Assembly: GCF_900182655.1 (NCBI RefSeq)
Contig: NZ_FXTC01000002.1
Location: 496,001-560,000, forward strand
Length of the DNA: 64,000 bases
From: Chryseobacterium rhizoplanae
Lineage (GTDB): Bacteria; Bacteroidota; Bacteroidia; Flavobacteriales; Weeksellaceae
Reading direction: 5' to 3'
Position numbers and translations under genes: made by a program. Each line of letters opens with the position of its first letter. The stretch's first letter is position 1. The notes under the pieces were generated by a model, which did no database searches, was not told the DNA's origin, and saw only the letters and a list, made by a program, of their open reading frames with translations. Positions 32,865 to 41,870 of this stretch are shown piece after piece.

Positions 32865-35434
32865 ATTGCATTCAGCTTCATCAAAGCTTCAATAGGTGTC
32901 AATGTATTAATATCTATTTTCGTCAGCTCCTCACGGATATTTTCCAGAACAGGATCATCCAGCTGGAAGAAAGAGAGCTGCATATTTTCCTCCGTCACTC
33001 TTTTGATACTCTCAGAAGTACCTTCACTTCCCTGCGTTCTGCTCGCTTCAAGGGTTTTAAGAATTTCATTGGCCCTGTTCACCACTTTGGCAGGCATTCC
33101 CGCCAGTTTTGCTACATGAATACCGAAACTGTGTTCACTTCCACCAGGAACCAGCTTTCTCAGGAAAATGATGTTTCCTTTGTTTTCCTGAATAGAAACG
33201 TGGAAGTTTTTTACCCTTTCAAAATTGACAGTCATTTCATTCAGTTCATGATAATGCGTGGCAAACAACGTCTTGGATTGTGTTGGATGCTGATGAAGGT
33301 ATTCTGCAATTGCCCATGCAATAGAAACCCCGTCATAAGTGGAAGTTCCACGACCAATCTCATCCAGCAGAATAAGGCTTCGCTCTGAAATATTGTTCAA
33401 AATATTAGCTGCTTCGTTCATTTCTACCATGAAAGTGGATTCTCCTGCCGAGATATTGTCTGTAGCACCTACCCTTGTAAAGATCTTATCCAGCATTCCT
33501 ATTTCAGCATGTTTTGCAGGAACAAAACTTCCTATCTGAGCCAAAAGACAAACAATAGCAGTCTGGCGCAGAATGGCAGATTTACCGGCCATGTTCGGTC
33601 CTGTCACCATAATGATCTGCTGGGAATCTTTATCCAGGAAGATATCATTCGGAATATACTTTTCACCCAGTGGAAGTGCATTCTCAATGATTGGGTGTCT
33701 GGCTTCTTTTAAATCGATAGCATAACCGTCATTTAAAACAGGTTTTGTATAGCTCTCAGAAACAGCCAGTTCAGATAATCCAGCAGCTACATCAAGCTGA
33801 GCAATGATATTGGAGTTTCCCTGGATCTGGTCAATATAAACCATCGTTTCTGAACATACATTTCTGTACAGCGAAGTTTCCAGAACTCCTATTTTTTCTT
33901 CAGCACCAAGGATCTGGCTTTCGTATTCCTTTAATTCTTCGGTTATATATCTTTCAGCATTCACCAAGGTCTGCTTTCTTACCCAATCATCAGGAACTTT
34001 ATCTTTATGGGTATTCCGGACTTCAATATAGTATCCGAAAACATTATTAAAATCAATTTTAAGGCTTGTAATACCTGTTCTTTCAATCTCTCTCTGGCAC
34101 ATTTCGTCCAGGAATCCACGTCCTTTATTCTGTAGATTTCTCAATCTGTCCAGTTCTTCAGAAACACCTTCTTTAATGATATTTCCTTTGGCAATACTTA
34201 CCGGAAGTTCTTCATTAAGATGATTCTGAAGGAATTTAATCAGTTCTTCAAGATCAAACAAAGGTTCCAGCCAAGCCAGCACATCCGCATGAGGATGCAA
34301 TAAAGATTTGATTTTGTGAATATTAATTAAACTTTGACGAAGATATCCCAGTTCTTTAGGTGAAATTTTCTCTGCAGCAAGTTTTCCCATTAATCGGTCA
34401 AGATCAGAAATCGATTTCAGAAGCTGGCAGATCTTATATTTCAGTTGATCATTTTCGTTTAAGAAATCAATCAGAGAAAGTCTTCTCATAATTTCATCCA
34501 CTGATTTTAAGGGAAGAATGATTCTTCTTCTCAAAAGCCTTCCTCCCATTGGAGTAGAAGTTTTATCAATAATATCCAGCAGAGATTTTCCCTGTGGATT
34601 GCTTGGATAAACAATTTCAAGGTTTCTCAGGGTAAAATTATCCATCATCAGATAATCTTCCTGTGGAATGATCTGAAGCTTTGTAATATGGGCCAGCAGA
34701 TTATGATGGGTATCTTCCACCAGATATGCAAAAATAGCTCCTGCTGCAGTAATGGCCAGCGGAAGGTTTTCTACACCAAATCCTTTTAAGGAATTGGTTT
34801 TGAAGTGATTCGTTAATTTTTCATAAGCAAAATTATATTGGAAAGCCCAGTCTTCCAGTTTAAAGGCACTTCTATTCTTTATCTGCTCCGGGATCTGTAC
34901 ACTTCTCTGATAAATAATCTCGCTGGGATCAAAAGTATTGACAATGTGCAACAGCTTTTCCAGATTCCCTTCACTTACCAGGAACTCACCGGTAGAGATG
35001 TCCACTAAAGCGATTCCATATTTCTCTTTTTCTTTGTGTAATGAAAGCAGGAAATTGTTCTTTTTTGAATTTAAAACCTGATCATTGAAGGTAACTCCCG
35101 GTGTAACCAACTCAGTCACACCACGTTTTACAATTCCCTTCACCATTTTAGGATCTTCCAGTTGATCACAGATGGCCACTCTCATTCCTGCTCTTACCAG
35201 TTTCGGAAGATAAGAATCTATTGAATGGTGCGGAAATCCTGCCAGCTCCACACTTCCTTCCCCGTTGTTTCTTTTGGTAAGAACAATGCCAAGAATCTGG
35301 GATGTTTTCACAGCATCCTGCCCAAAAGTTTCATAAAAGTCCCCTACTCTGAAAAGTAATAGCGCATCCGGATATTTACCCTTGATGGTATTGTACTGCG
35401 TCATTAATGGGGTTTCCTTCTTCGATTTTGCCAT
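32843..35434 (-). CDS. mutS: DNA mismatch repair protein MutS
   Basis: 863 residues, the usual length of MutS. The N-terminal mismatch-binding domain includes FRVGDFYETFGQDA. The C-terminal ATPase has Walker A VTGPNMAGKS near residue 612, the LLDEIGRGTSTYDG Walker B and signature region, and the ATHYHEL motif. It recognises mismatches and recruits MutL. It is monocistronic. Confidence 0.97.
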   Translation of the reverse strand: MAKSKKETPLMTQYNTIKGKYPDALLLFRVGDFYETFGQDAVKTSQILGIVLTKRNNGEGSVELAGFPHHSIDSYLPKLVRAGMRVAICDQLEDPKMVKGIVKRGVTELVTPGVTFNDQVLNSKKNNFLLSLHKEKEKYGIALVDISTGEFLVSEGNLEKLLHIVNTFDPSEIIYQRSVQIPEQIKNRSAFKLEDWAFQYNFAYEKLTNHFKTNSLKGFGVENLPLAITAAGAIFAYLVEDTHHNLLAHITKLQIIPQEDYLMMDNFTLRNLEIVYPSNPQGKSLLDIIDKTSTPMGGRLLRRRIILPLKSVDEIMRRLSLIDFLNENDQLKYKICQLLKSISDLDRLMGKLAAEKISPKELGYLRQSLINIHKIKSLLHPHADVLAWLEPLFDLEELIKFLQNHLNEELPVSIAKGNIIKEGVSEELDRLRNLQNKGRGFLDEMCQREIERTGITSLKIDFNNVFGYYIEVRNTHKDKVPDDWVRKQTLVNAERYITEELKEYESQILGAEEKIGVLETSLYRNVCSETMVYIDQIQGNSNIIAQLDVAAGLSELAVSESYTKPVLNDGYAIDLKEARHPIIENALPLGEKYIPNDIFLDKDSQQIIMVTGPNMAGKSAILRQTAIVCLLAQIGSFVPAKHAEIGMLDKIFTRVGATDNISAGESTFMVEMNEAANILNNISERSLILLDEIGRGTSTYDGVSIAWAIAEYLHQHPTQSKTLFATHYHELNEMTVNFERVKNFHVSIQENKGNIIFLRKLVPGGSEHSFGIHVAKLAGMPAKVVNRANEILKTLEASRTQGSEGTSESIKRVTEENMQLSFFQLDDPVLENIREELTKIDINTLTPIEALMKLNAIKKMIGG

Positions 35435-35450
35435 AGTAAAAAATGAGCCC

Positions 35451-35458
35451 CAAATTTA
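35451..35458 (-). promoter_or_regulatory. -7 box of mutS
   Basis: TAAATTTG on the minus strand, 17 bases before the mutS start. Confidence 0.5.
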
Positions 35459-35560
35459 GAAAAATAAATTCAGGGTAAGAGAATTGTTTAGGGGTTAATC
35501 TTCCATACTTTTCTTTATCAGTAATTAATCGTACTTTTCACCCATCAAATCACATTATTT

Positions 35561-36091
35561 ATGGAATTTCCTGTCTTAGAGACTGAAAGGCTTATTTTAC
35601 GTCAGCTTACTTTTAATGATACCCAAGATCTGTTCGAATATTTTTCGCTGGACGAAGTTATGGAATATTATGATCTGGAAACCTTCAAAACAGAAGAGGA
35701 CTCCCGACGCATTATTCAGCACTTTAACAATGAATTTGAAAAAGGGAAAGGATTCCGATGGGCACTGGAACTTAAATCTGAAAAGAAAGTTATTGGCACC
35801 TGTGGCTACCACAACTGGTACAGGGAGCATTTCAGGGCTGAAATCGGCTATGAGCTCAATCCAAAATTCTGGCAGCAGTCTTATATGAAAGAAGCCATTC
35901 TTCCCATCCTGACTTATGGATTTGAAACCATGAGACTGCACCGCGTAGATGCATTCATTGATCCTTCCAATATCTCTTCTGAAAGGCTTTTATCTTCTTT
36001 AAATTTCAGCAAAGAAGGAACGTTGAAAGATTATTTTTTTGAAAAAGGAAAATTCGTAGACGCAACAATCTTTGGTCTTATCAATAAATAA
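35561..36091 (+). CDS. GNAT-family N-acetyltransferase (RimJ/RimL type)
   Basis: 176 residues. It opens with TERLILRQLTFNDTQDLFEYF, typical of RimJ/RimL-like acetyltransferases, and has the strand-4 to helix-3 region GYELNPKFWQQSYMKEAI, which binds acetyl-CoA, and DPSNISSERLLSSLNF near the end. The acceptor is unknown. Confidence 0.88.
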   Translation: MEFPVLETERLILRQLTFNDTQDLFEYFSLDEVMEYYDLETFKTEEDSRRIIQHFNNEFEKGKGFRWALELKSEKKVIGTCGYHNWYREHFRAEIGYELNPKFWQQSYMKEAILPILTYGFETMRLHRVDAFIDPSNISSERLLSSLNFSKEGTLKDYFFEKGKFVDATIFGLINK

Positions 36092-36100
36092 AATCCAAAA

Positions 36101-36253
36101 TTTAACGCTAAGAGGCAAAAAAAATTGATATTGATTCCTTTAATTTTCGTTCGCAAAGGCATTTCATTTGAGCAACCGAAAGCTTTCTTCGCTGGGTGAA
36201 ACGCCTTTGCGAACCCTTATCAGCAAATAAAAGTTTGCGTTCCCTGCGTTAAA
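36101..36253. repeat. Interspersed palindromic element, copy A
   Basis: Terminal inverted repeats TTTAACGC (36101-36108) and GCGTTAAA (36246-36253) bound ~153 bases. Inside, an 18-bp stem starting GTTCGCAAAGGC (36149) and ending GCCTTTGCGAAC (36214) has one mismatch. Copy B at 44464 and a short copy at 52242 share this layout. No coding capacity is seen. Confidence 0.7.
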
Positions 36254-36271
36254 ATAATCTAAAGTAAATGC

Positions 36272-37150
36272 CTATTGTCCGGACTTCATGTGTTTTTCCA
36301 ATGCTTCGGAACTTTTCTTATAGGCCCATTTCTGTTTATAATTCACCCATTTTGCTTTGAATAATTTTCTCATAAGCTTATCCGTATATCTCATAATGAA
36401 AACATGATACAGCATATTGGCAAATACATTCGGCTTATTCGGAAGCGCTCTCAATGAAAGTGAAAAACCTGGCTCCAGATATCTGTTGAAGTGCCAGAAA
36501 GCTCCCGGAATAAAAAGGGCATCACCATGTTCCATAAAGATTTCATAGCCTTTCGCATATTTCAGTGCCGGAAACTTTACGTAATCCGGATTTTCATAAT
36601 CTACCTCATATATTGTATGAACAGATAAAGGAACTTTATATAAAAATGGGGACTGCTTCTGATCAAACAAAAGAATTCTTTTCTTTCCTTCAAAATGGAT
36701 ATGCATAAAATCACCCAAATCCACATCATAATGCATTAAAACATGGGCTTCACTTCCCCCAAAGAATAATGTTGGTAATCTCTTAAAAAATTTCATTCCC
36801 AGGTCCGGATAGGTGAAGTTTTTCAACAGCTCAGGAAGCCTGTCTGTTATGATATAGAAAAAGATACGCAGATCTGAAGGTTTACTTTTTATGGTATCTA
36901 TATACTCCTTCATTTTCATCTGAGCCACTGGAGCATCAGAGCTTTTAGCAGCATCTGCAGGCTTATTATCATACAGCGGAACTTCCTGATCTCCTGCTTT
37001 TTCCCGGATGTAAGCCAGATTCCATTTGTCGAAAGCATCCCATCTTCTGGCAAAATTCTTGATTAAAAGAGGTTTTTGCTTCTTAAAATAATTTTTCTGA
37101 AAATCTTCTTTACTGATATCATTTACAATATCTACGTTTTCGAGGATCAT
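36272..37150 (-). CDS. Cupin-8/JmjC-like Fe(II)-dependent oxygenase
   Basis: 292 residues of the JmjC-like cupin fold. The metal-binding HxD motif is HYD in VLMHYDVDLGDF and the distal His lies in FIPGAFWHFNRY, with FEGKKRILLF between, as in FIH-like hydroxylases. Such enzymes may hydroxylate a protein residue. The substrate is unknown. Confidence 0.85.
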   Translation of the reverse strand: MILENVDIVNDISKEDFQKNYFKKQKPLLIKNFARRWDAFDKWNLAYIREKAGDQEVPLYDNKPADAAKSSDAPVAQMKMKEYIDTIKSKPSDLRIFFYIITDRLPELLKNFTYPDLGMKFFKRLPTLFFGGSEAHVLMHYDVDLGDFMHIHFEGKKRILLFDQKQSPFLYKVPLSVHTIYEVDYENPDYVKFPALKYAKGYEIFMEHGDALFIPGAFWHFNRYLEPGFSLSLRALPNKPNVFANMLYHVFIMRYTDKLMRKLFKAKWVNYKQKWAYKKSSEALEKHMKSGQ

Positions 37151-37207
37151 GTATTTTGTATTTAATGCGAAATAAAAATAGTGTTTTTTTGAAACCTGAG
37201 AAAATTA

Positions 37208-37339
37208 AGATTAAAAGAGCTGGAAGCTGGAAGTGGGATGCTGGAAGTTAAGATTTGTTCTGCAAACATCTATATATCATTCTATAATTTTTTTTATAAA
37301 AGCTTATACCTCTTCCAGCTTCAGACTTCCTTACTTTAT
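37208..37339. repeat. Inverted GCTGGAAG-type repeat element without cargo
   Basis: Left: GCTGGAAGCTGGAAG and a further GCTGGAAG nearby. Right (near 37312-37330): CTTCCAGCTTCAGACTTCC, the inverse. About 80 AT-rich bases lie between. The same style of repeat, with different words, flanks the four-helix gene at 46205. Confidence 0.5.
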
Positions 37340-37362
37340 TAGCAGAGCTCAGATGAAAAATT

Positions 37363-37370
37363 TATATTTG
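37363..37370 (+). promoter_or_regulatory. -7 box of the bestrophin gene
   Basis: TATATTTG is an exact -7 match. Transcription from it would start near 37377, so a GTG at 37370 cannot be the start codon. Confidence 0.55.
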
Positions 37371-37387
37371 TGGTAACAAGTGAATTT

Positions 37388-38266
37388 ATGAGAGTCTACA
37401 ATACCAAACATTTCCTTAAAATCCTTTTCAGTTTACATAAAAGTGATACGCTGAAGATCCTTTTTCCAAGCATGGTTCTTATAGGATTGTATTCCTGGGG
37501 AATTCAGTATCTGGAAGTGGAATATCTGCATCTTACCTCAAAATCAGGAATCAGTAATGTGGGAATGATTCACTCTCTGCTGGGTTTTGTGCTTTCACTT
37601 TTACTGGTTTTCAGAACCAACACAGCTTATGACAGGTGGTGGGAAGGCAGAAAGCTTTGGGGAAAACTGGTTAATGACACCAGAAATTTTGCTGTAAAAA
37701 TTAATACTATACTTGGGGATAACCGTCAGGATGCTGAACAGATTGCGAGATATTTAAAATATTTCCCGCACTTTTTAGCCAAACATCTTTCCAAAGAATC
37801 TACAAGACTGGCTTTGGATGAAGATTATTCTGAAATAGAAAGTTCATTAAAAAATCATGGCCCAAGTGAAATAGTTATCCTGCTGACTCACAAATTGAAC
37901 GTATTAAAAAAAGAAGGTAAAATTTCAGAAATTGAAATGCTGTATTTAGACACACAGCTTTCAGGGTTTCTGGATGTGTGCGGAGGCTGTGAGAGAATCA
38001 AAAACACTCCGATCCCTTATTCTTACTCTTCTTTCATCAAAAAATTTATTATCCTGTACGTTTTTGCACTGCCCATTGCGTATGTGATCACTATTGGTCT
38101 TTTCATGATTCCGCTTACCGTTTTCGTCTATTATGTTTTAATGAGCCTTGAGCTGATTGCGGAAGAAATTGAAGATCCTTTCAACAATGATGAAAATGAT
38201 ATTCCTATGGAAACATTAGCGCAGAATATTGAAAAAAATGTGCATCAGATTATGATCAGAAAATAA
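37388..38266 (+). CDS. Bestrophin-family anion channel protein
   Basis: 292 residues from the ATG at 37388; a GTG at 37370 overlaps the -7 box and was rejected. Typical segments are VFRTNTAYDRWWEGRKLWGKLVNDTRN and PIPYSYSSFIKKFI, and four membrane helices are seen. Bacterial bestrophins are pentameric channels; both cation- and anion-selective forms occur. It is convergent with the gene at 38279, sharing a terminator. Confidence 0.88.
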   Translation: MRVYNTKHFLKILFSLHKSDTLKILFPSMVLIGLYSWGIQYLEVEYLHLTSKSGISNVGMIHSLLGFVLSLLLVFRTNTAYDRWWEGRKLWGKLVNDTRNFAVKINTILGDNRQDAEQIARYLKYFPHFLAKHLSKESTRLALDEDYSEIESSLKNHGPSEIVILLTHKLNVLKKEGKISEIEMLYLDTQLSGFLDVCGGCERIKNTPIPYSYSSFIKKFIILYVFALPIAYVITIGLFMIPLTVFVYYVLMSLELIAEEIEDPFNNDENDIPMETLAQNIEKNVHQIMIRK

Positions 38267-38267
38267 A

Positions 38268-38292
38268 AAATCAAGCTTTTAAAGCTTGATTT
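38268..38292. terminator. Bidirectional terminator
   Basis: AAATCAAGCTTT and AAAGCTTGATTT form a 12-bp stem with a single-base loop and A/T flanks, overlapping the stop of the minus-strand gene. Confidence 0.75.
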
Positions 38293-38878
38293 CTTTGAGT
38301 TCGCCGTCCTGTTTTATCTCTACAAACTTGCTTTCCCTGTTGGCTGCAGAATATCCGTAGAAAAACGTACTGTATATTGGTGTTGAATACAGGTAAGCTC
38401 CATACCCGTTATAAGCATCTGAAGTTCCTGTCTGCTGCTGATAACTTGCCGTCGCTGTAAAATTGACGATCGTTTCAAGATAGTACTTCCCGGGTTTCAG
38501 TTTTTCGAATTTAAATCTGCCATGATCATCCGTTAAAGCTTCCACTCTGTATTTAAAAGCTTCTTCAGACATATACACTGTTGTCTTTTTATTTTCATAC
38601 TTTCTTCTCATGTCATAAAATTCCTCGAAATAAGGCGTTACAGGAAAAAGCATGATCACAGTTCCTTTGGGTGCATAATGTTTTTCTCCAAGCAATGGCT
38701 TGATCCCCCAATTGTTTTTTTGTTTGGTGGAAGCAACGCCTTCAATGGTAGAATTTCCGAATCCCAGCATGTCTCTGGCCAATTTTTTATCAAAAAAAGC
38801 TTGAGGATAATACGTATTTTGTGCCTCAAGACAGATAAATCCCCATATCAATATGAATAAGGTGAATATTTTTTTCAT
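38279..38878 (-). CDS. Secreted protein with prealbumin-like domain
   Basis: 199 residues from 38878, which opens a signal peptide (MKKIFTLFILIWGFICLEAQ); a longer frame exists but would start upstream of the -7 box. A central domain with LTDDHGRFKFEKLKPGKYYLETIVNF resembles carboxypeptidase-regulatory or transthyretin-like folds. Function unknown. Confidence 0.72.
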   Translation of the reverse strand: MKKIFTLFILIWGFICLEAQNTYYPQAFFDKKLARDMLGFGNSTIEGVASTKQKNNWGIKPLLGEKHYAPKGTVIMLFPVTPYFEEFYDMRRKYENKKTTVYMSEEAFKYRVEALTDDHGRFKFEKLKPGKYYLETIVNFTATASYQQQTGTSDAYNGYGAYLYSTPIYSTFFYGYSAANRESKFVEIKQDGELKEIKL

Positions 38879-38893
38879 AGTATATTTTTGAGT

Positions 38894-38901
38894 CAAATAT
38901 A
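38894..38901 (-). promoter_or_regulatory. -7 box of the secreted-protein gene
   Basis: TATATTTG on the minus strand, 15 bases before the start at 38878. It forms a tight divergent pair with the plus-strand box at 38912. Confidence 0.6.
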
Positions 38902-38911
38902 AGTATTTTAC

Positions 38912-38919
38912 TATTTTTG
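38912..38919 (+). promoter_or_regulatory. -7 box of the YwqK-like gene
   Basis: TATTTTTG fits TAnnTTTG, 14 bases before the start at 38934. Confidence 0.55.
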
Positions 38920-38933
38920 AAGTAAAAATAGCT

Positions 38934-39554
38934 ATGAAGTACATGTTTTTATTGTTTTTTTCCACTTCTGTCATGATTCTGGCACAGAAACCATGTGGAT
39001 ATAAAAACGGATTACAGGAGGGATCCTGCAAAGAATTCTATGATAACGGGCAGGTAAAAAATACAGTAGAATGGGAAAAAGGGAAACTGGACGGAGATGC
39101 TGTTTTTTATTACGATAACGGAAAAATACAGTCTAAAGGAGAATATAAAAAGGGATTCAAAGTAAAAGAATGGTCCTATTTCGATAAGAACGGAGTACTT
39201 ACTTCCAAGGAAGCTTTCAGAAACGGAGAAAAGAATGTTTATGATAACAGCCTTACCGCTACTTTTTATTCTCCAGCCGGCAAAATAACTGAAATTTCGA
39301 ATTATAAATTCAATAAATTACAGGGAGAAAGCAAAACCTTCCATGAAGACGGAAAATCCGTGAAAGACATCGGCCAGTATGACAACGGCCTTGCGACCGG
39401 AAAATGGAAAGTGTTTTATCCTTCAGGAAAATTACAACGTGAAACAGAGTTTGCCAACGACAAGAGAAATGGCAACAGGGTTCATTACCGTGAAGACGGA
39501 AGCATAGAAAAAACAGAGGTCTATAAAGACGGAAAATTAATCTCAACAAAATAA
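38934..39554 (+). CDS. YwqK-like MORN-repeat protein, secreted
   Basis: 206 residues with a signal peptide (FLLFFSTSVMILAQ). It is built of ~23-residue repeats of the form F-Y-x-N-G-x-x-x-x-x-x-x-x-x-G-x-x-x-G, e.g. FYDNGQVKNTVEWEKGKLDG and YYDNGKIQSKGEYKKGFK. This is the MORN-like pattern of YwqK-family proteins, some annotated as antitoxins. No partner toxin gene is adjacent. Function unknown. Confidence 0.8.
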   Translation: MKYMFLLFFSTSVMILAQKPCGYKNGLQEGSCKEFYDNGQVKNTVEWEKGKLDGDAVFYYDNGKIQSKGEYKKGFKVKEWSYFDKNGVLTSKEAFRNGEKNVYDNSLTATFYSPAGKITEISNYKFNKLQGESKTFHEDGKSVKDIGQYDNGLATGKWKVFYPSGKLQRETEFANDKRNGNRVHYREDGSIEKTEVYKDGKLISTK

Positions 39555-39559
39555 TACAA

Positions 39560-40090
39560 TTGGTACAGAAACTAAAACTGGAAGAACTTAACAGAATAGA
39601 TGTAGAAACATTTAAGAAGGTTGAAAAAATTCCGGTGGTCATCATTTTAGATAATATCAGAAGTATGCACAATGTAGGTGCAGCCTTCAGAACGGCAGAT
39701 GCCTTTTTAATTGAAAAAATAATTCTTTGCGGGATCACGCCGCAGCCACCCCACCGTGAGATTCATAAAGCGGCATTGGGAGCAACAGAAAGTGTAGACT
39801 GGTCTCATGAGACAGAAACCAATACAGCGATTTCTGATCTGAAAAGCAAAGGATATGAAATCATCGGAATTGAGCAGACTACCGGAAGCCAGCTTATTAC
39901 TGATTTTACGATTGACAGGTCGAAAAAATATGCCTTGATTTTAGGAAACGAAGTGGAAGGAATCAGTGATGAAGCTCTCCCTAATATTGATGTATTTTTA
40001 GAAATTCCACAGCTTGGAACAAAGCATTCTCTGAATGTAAGTGTATGTGCCGGAATTGTAATGTGGGAATTTGCAAAAGCGTTAAAATAA
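39560..40090 (+). CDS. SpoU/TrmH-type RNA 2'-O-methyltransferase
   Basis: 176 residues. The three SPOUT motifs are clear: NIRSMHNVGAAFRTAD, LILGNEVEGIS and IPQLGTKHSLNVSVCAGI; the knot binds S-adenosylmethionine. The frame appears to start at a TTG at 39560, with no ATG before motif 1. It follows the YwqK-like gene by five bases. The exact RNA target (tRNA Gm18 or rRNA) cannot be told. Confidence 0.88.
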   Translation: MVQKLKLEELNRIDVETFKKVEKIPVVIILDNIRSMHNVGAAFRTADAFLIEKIILCGITPQPPHREIHKAALGATESVDWSHETETNTAISDLKSKGYEIIGIEQTTGSQLITDFTIDRSKKYALILGNEVEGISDEALPNIDVFLEIPQLGTKHSLNVSVCAGIVMWEFAKALK

Positions 40091-40277
40091 AAAAACTGCA
40101 TATGTCCTTAGTAGACAGTGCAGTTTGAAATAAATCTAATAAAAAGTAAAAATGAAAGGCGACAAAGGTACTTTTTTTTTCATTACAAACAAATTTTGAT
40201 GGCATTTTTTTTGTTTCAGCTTAAAAAAAGTCGCGTTTTCAGAAAAAGTTTCATTTAATTTTTTATAAATTAGCACA

Positions 40278-40931
40278 ATGTTTATCAAGGACTATATCTC
40301 AAAAGACTTTCCATGTTTTAGCTTGTCTGACTCTATAGAGTCGGCCAGAAATATGTTGGAAGATTTTGGATATTCCCATGTTTTTATCAAAAAATCCCAC
40401 CATTTTTACGGAGCCCTTGCAATGGATTTTCTGTATGAAGAAGATGGCGGGACTTTGAAGGACCTTGAGCATCAGATTGAGCGGTTTGCTATTCTGGAGG
40501 ACAGTAATATTATGGACAGTATCCGTCTGTTTTATACCTTCAGCAGCAATGTGATCCCGGTGATTAATAAAAATGAAAAATATCTGGGGTATATCACCTG
40601 TGAAGATGTTTTCCAGGACCTTTCCCGTTATCCTTTATTTTCAGAAACAGGTGCCATTCTTACGGTAGAAACTCCTGCCAGAAAATATTCTATGACGGAG
40701 ATTACCAATATCGTAGAAAGTAACAACTCAAAATTTTATGGAGGATTTATAAGCTTTATGTCTGAAGAAGTGGTTCAAATCACCATAAAGATCAGCAATG
40801 AAAATCTGGCCTCGATAGACTCAACTTTTGACCGGTATGACTACAGAATTGTTGAAAAATACTATTCTGATGAGAAATCCGATCTGTTTAAAGACCGATT
40901 TGGGTTTTTACAAAAATTCATAGAAATATAA
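40278..40931 (+). CDS. CBS-domain protein
   Basis: 217 residues with a pair of CBS motifs (about 1-60 and 65-125; SVIPVINKNEKYLGYITCEDVF) and a C-terminal ~85-residue ACT-like part (VVQITIKISNENLASIDS). CBS pairs bind adenosyl nucleotides. Its stop precedes the NAD kinase start by one base, so coupling to NAD metabolism is likely. Confidence 0.82.
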   Translation: MFIKDYISKDFPCFSLSDSIESARNMLEDFGYSHVFIKKSHHFYGALAMDFLYEEDGGTLKDLEHQIERFAILEDSNIMDSIRLFYTFSSNVIPVINKNEKYLGYITCEDVFQDLSRYPLFSETGAILTVETPARKYSMTEITNIVESNNSKFYGGFISFMSEEVVQITIKISNENLASIDSTFDRYDYRIVEKYYSDEKSDLFKDRFGFLQKFIEI

Positions 40932-40932
40932 C

Positions 40933-41799
40933 ATGAAGGCAGCCATATATTCTCAGAAAAAAGATCTTGATACTTTTTTATATTTAAGCAAGTTTATCTC
41001 TGAACTTGAAGCCAGAGATGTAAAATCTGTTCTGTACGATGAAATGGCTGAAGCACTTCAGTTCTCAAAAATTTTCGAAACCTTCAACTGTAAGCAGGAT
41101 CTTCTGGATAAGGAAGTTGATCTGTTTTTCACTTTTGGTGGAGACGGAACGATTGTAAATTCTTTAACGTTCATTGAAGATCTTGAAATTCCTGTTGTAG
41201 GAGTGAATACCGGAAGACTTGGATTTTTAGCCTTTTTCACTAAAGAAGAAGCTTTTAAAGAACTGGATTCCATTTTAAAAGGAGATGTAAAAACAAGCCG
41301 CCGATCGGTCATTGAAGTTGTTTCTCCCAATCTGGAGGGATCTTTCCCTTATGCCCTGAACGACGTTACGGTTTCCAGAAAAGAAACCACCTCAATGATT
41401 ACAGTAGATTCTTATATTAATAATGAGTTTTTGAATGTATTCTGGGGTGACGGTGTTATCATATCAACTCCTACAGGTTCTACCGCTTACTCTTTGAGCT
41501 GTGGCGGGCCCATCATTTCTCCAAACAACGAAAATTTCGTCATCACTCCCATTGCACCTCACAATCTGAATGTGAGACCATTGGTGGTCAATGACAAAGT
41601 AGAAATAAAATTCAGGGTGGAAAGCCGTGTTCCTCAATATTCACTTTCTCTGGACTCCCGACTGATCCATATAGAAACCGATAAGGAAATTATCATCAAA
41701 AAAGCAGCATTCCAGCTTCTTCTGGTACAGCCCAACAGTTTGAGTTTCTATGAGACGATCCGTCAGAAGCTACTTTGGGGAAGAGATAAAAGAAATTAG
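40933..41799 (+). CDS. nadK: NAD kinase
   Basis: 288 residues. The GGDGT motif is at 69-73 in FFTFGGDGTIVNS, followed by GVNTGRLGFLA and STPTGSTAYSLSCGGPI. The enzyme makes NADP from NAD and ATP. Cotranscribed with the CBS gene. Confidence 0.95.
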   Translation: MKAAIYSQKKDLDTFLYLSKFISELEARDVKSVLYDEMAEALQFSKIFETFNCKQDLLDKEVDLFFTFGGDGTIVNSLTFIEDLEIPVVGVNTGRLGFLAFFTKEEAFKELDSILKGDVKTSRRSVIEVVSPNLEGSFPYALNDVTVSRKETTSMITVDSYINNEFLNVFWGDGVIISTPTGSTAYSLSCGGPIISPNNENFVITPIAPHNLNVRPLVVNDKVEIKFRVESRVPQYSLSLDSRLIHIETDKEIIIKKAAFQLLLVQPNSLSFYETIRQKLLWGRDKRN

Positions 41800-41870
41800 T
41801 AATTTCTTAAAAATGATTACCTTTACACGAAATTAAAAACACCTAATAAATTTATAACAAAAAGTAAAAC

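Noticed and set aside
38934-39554. Toxin-antitoxin system around the YwqK-like protein
   Set aside because: No toxin gene is adjacent and the protein has a signal peptide.
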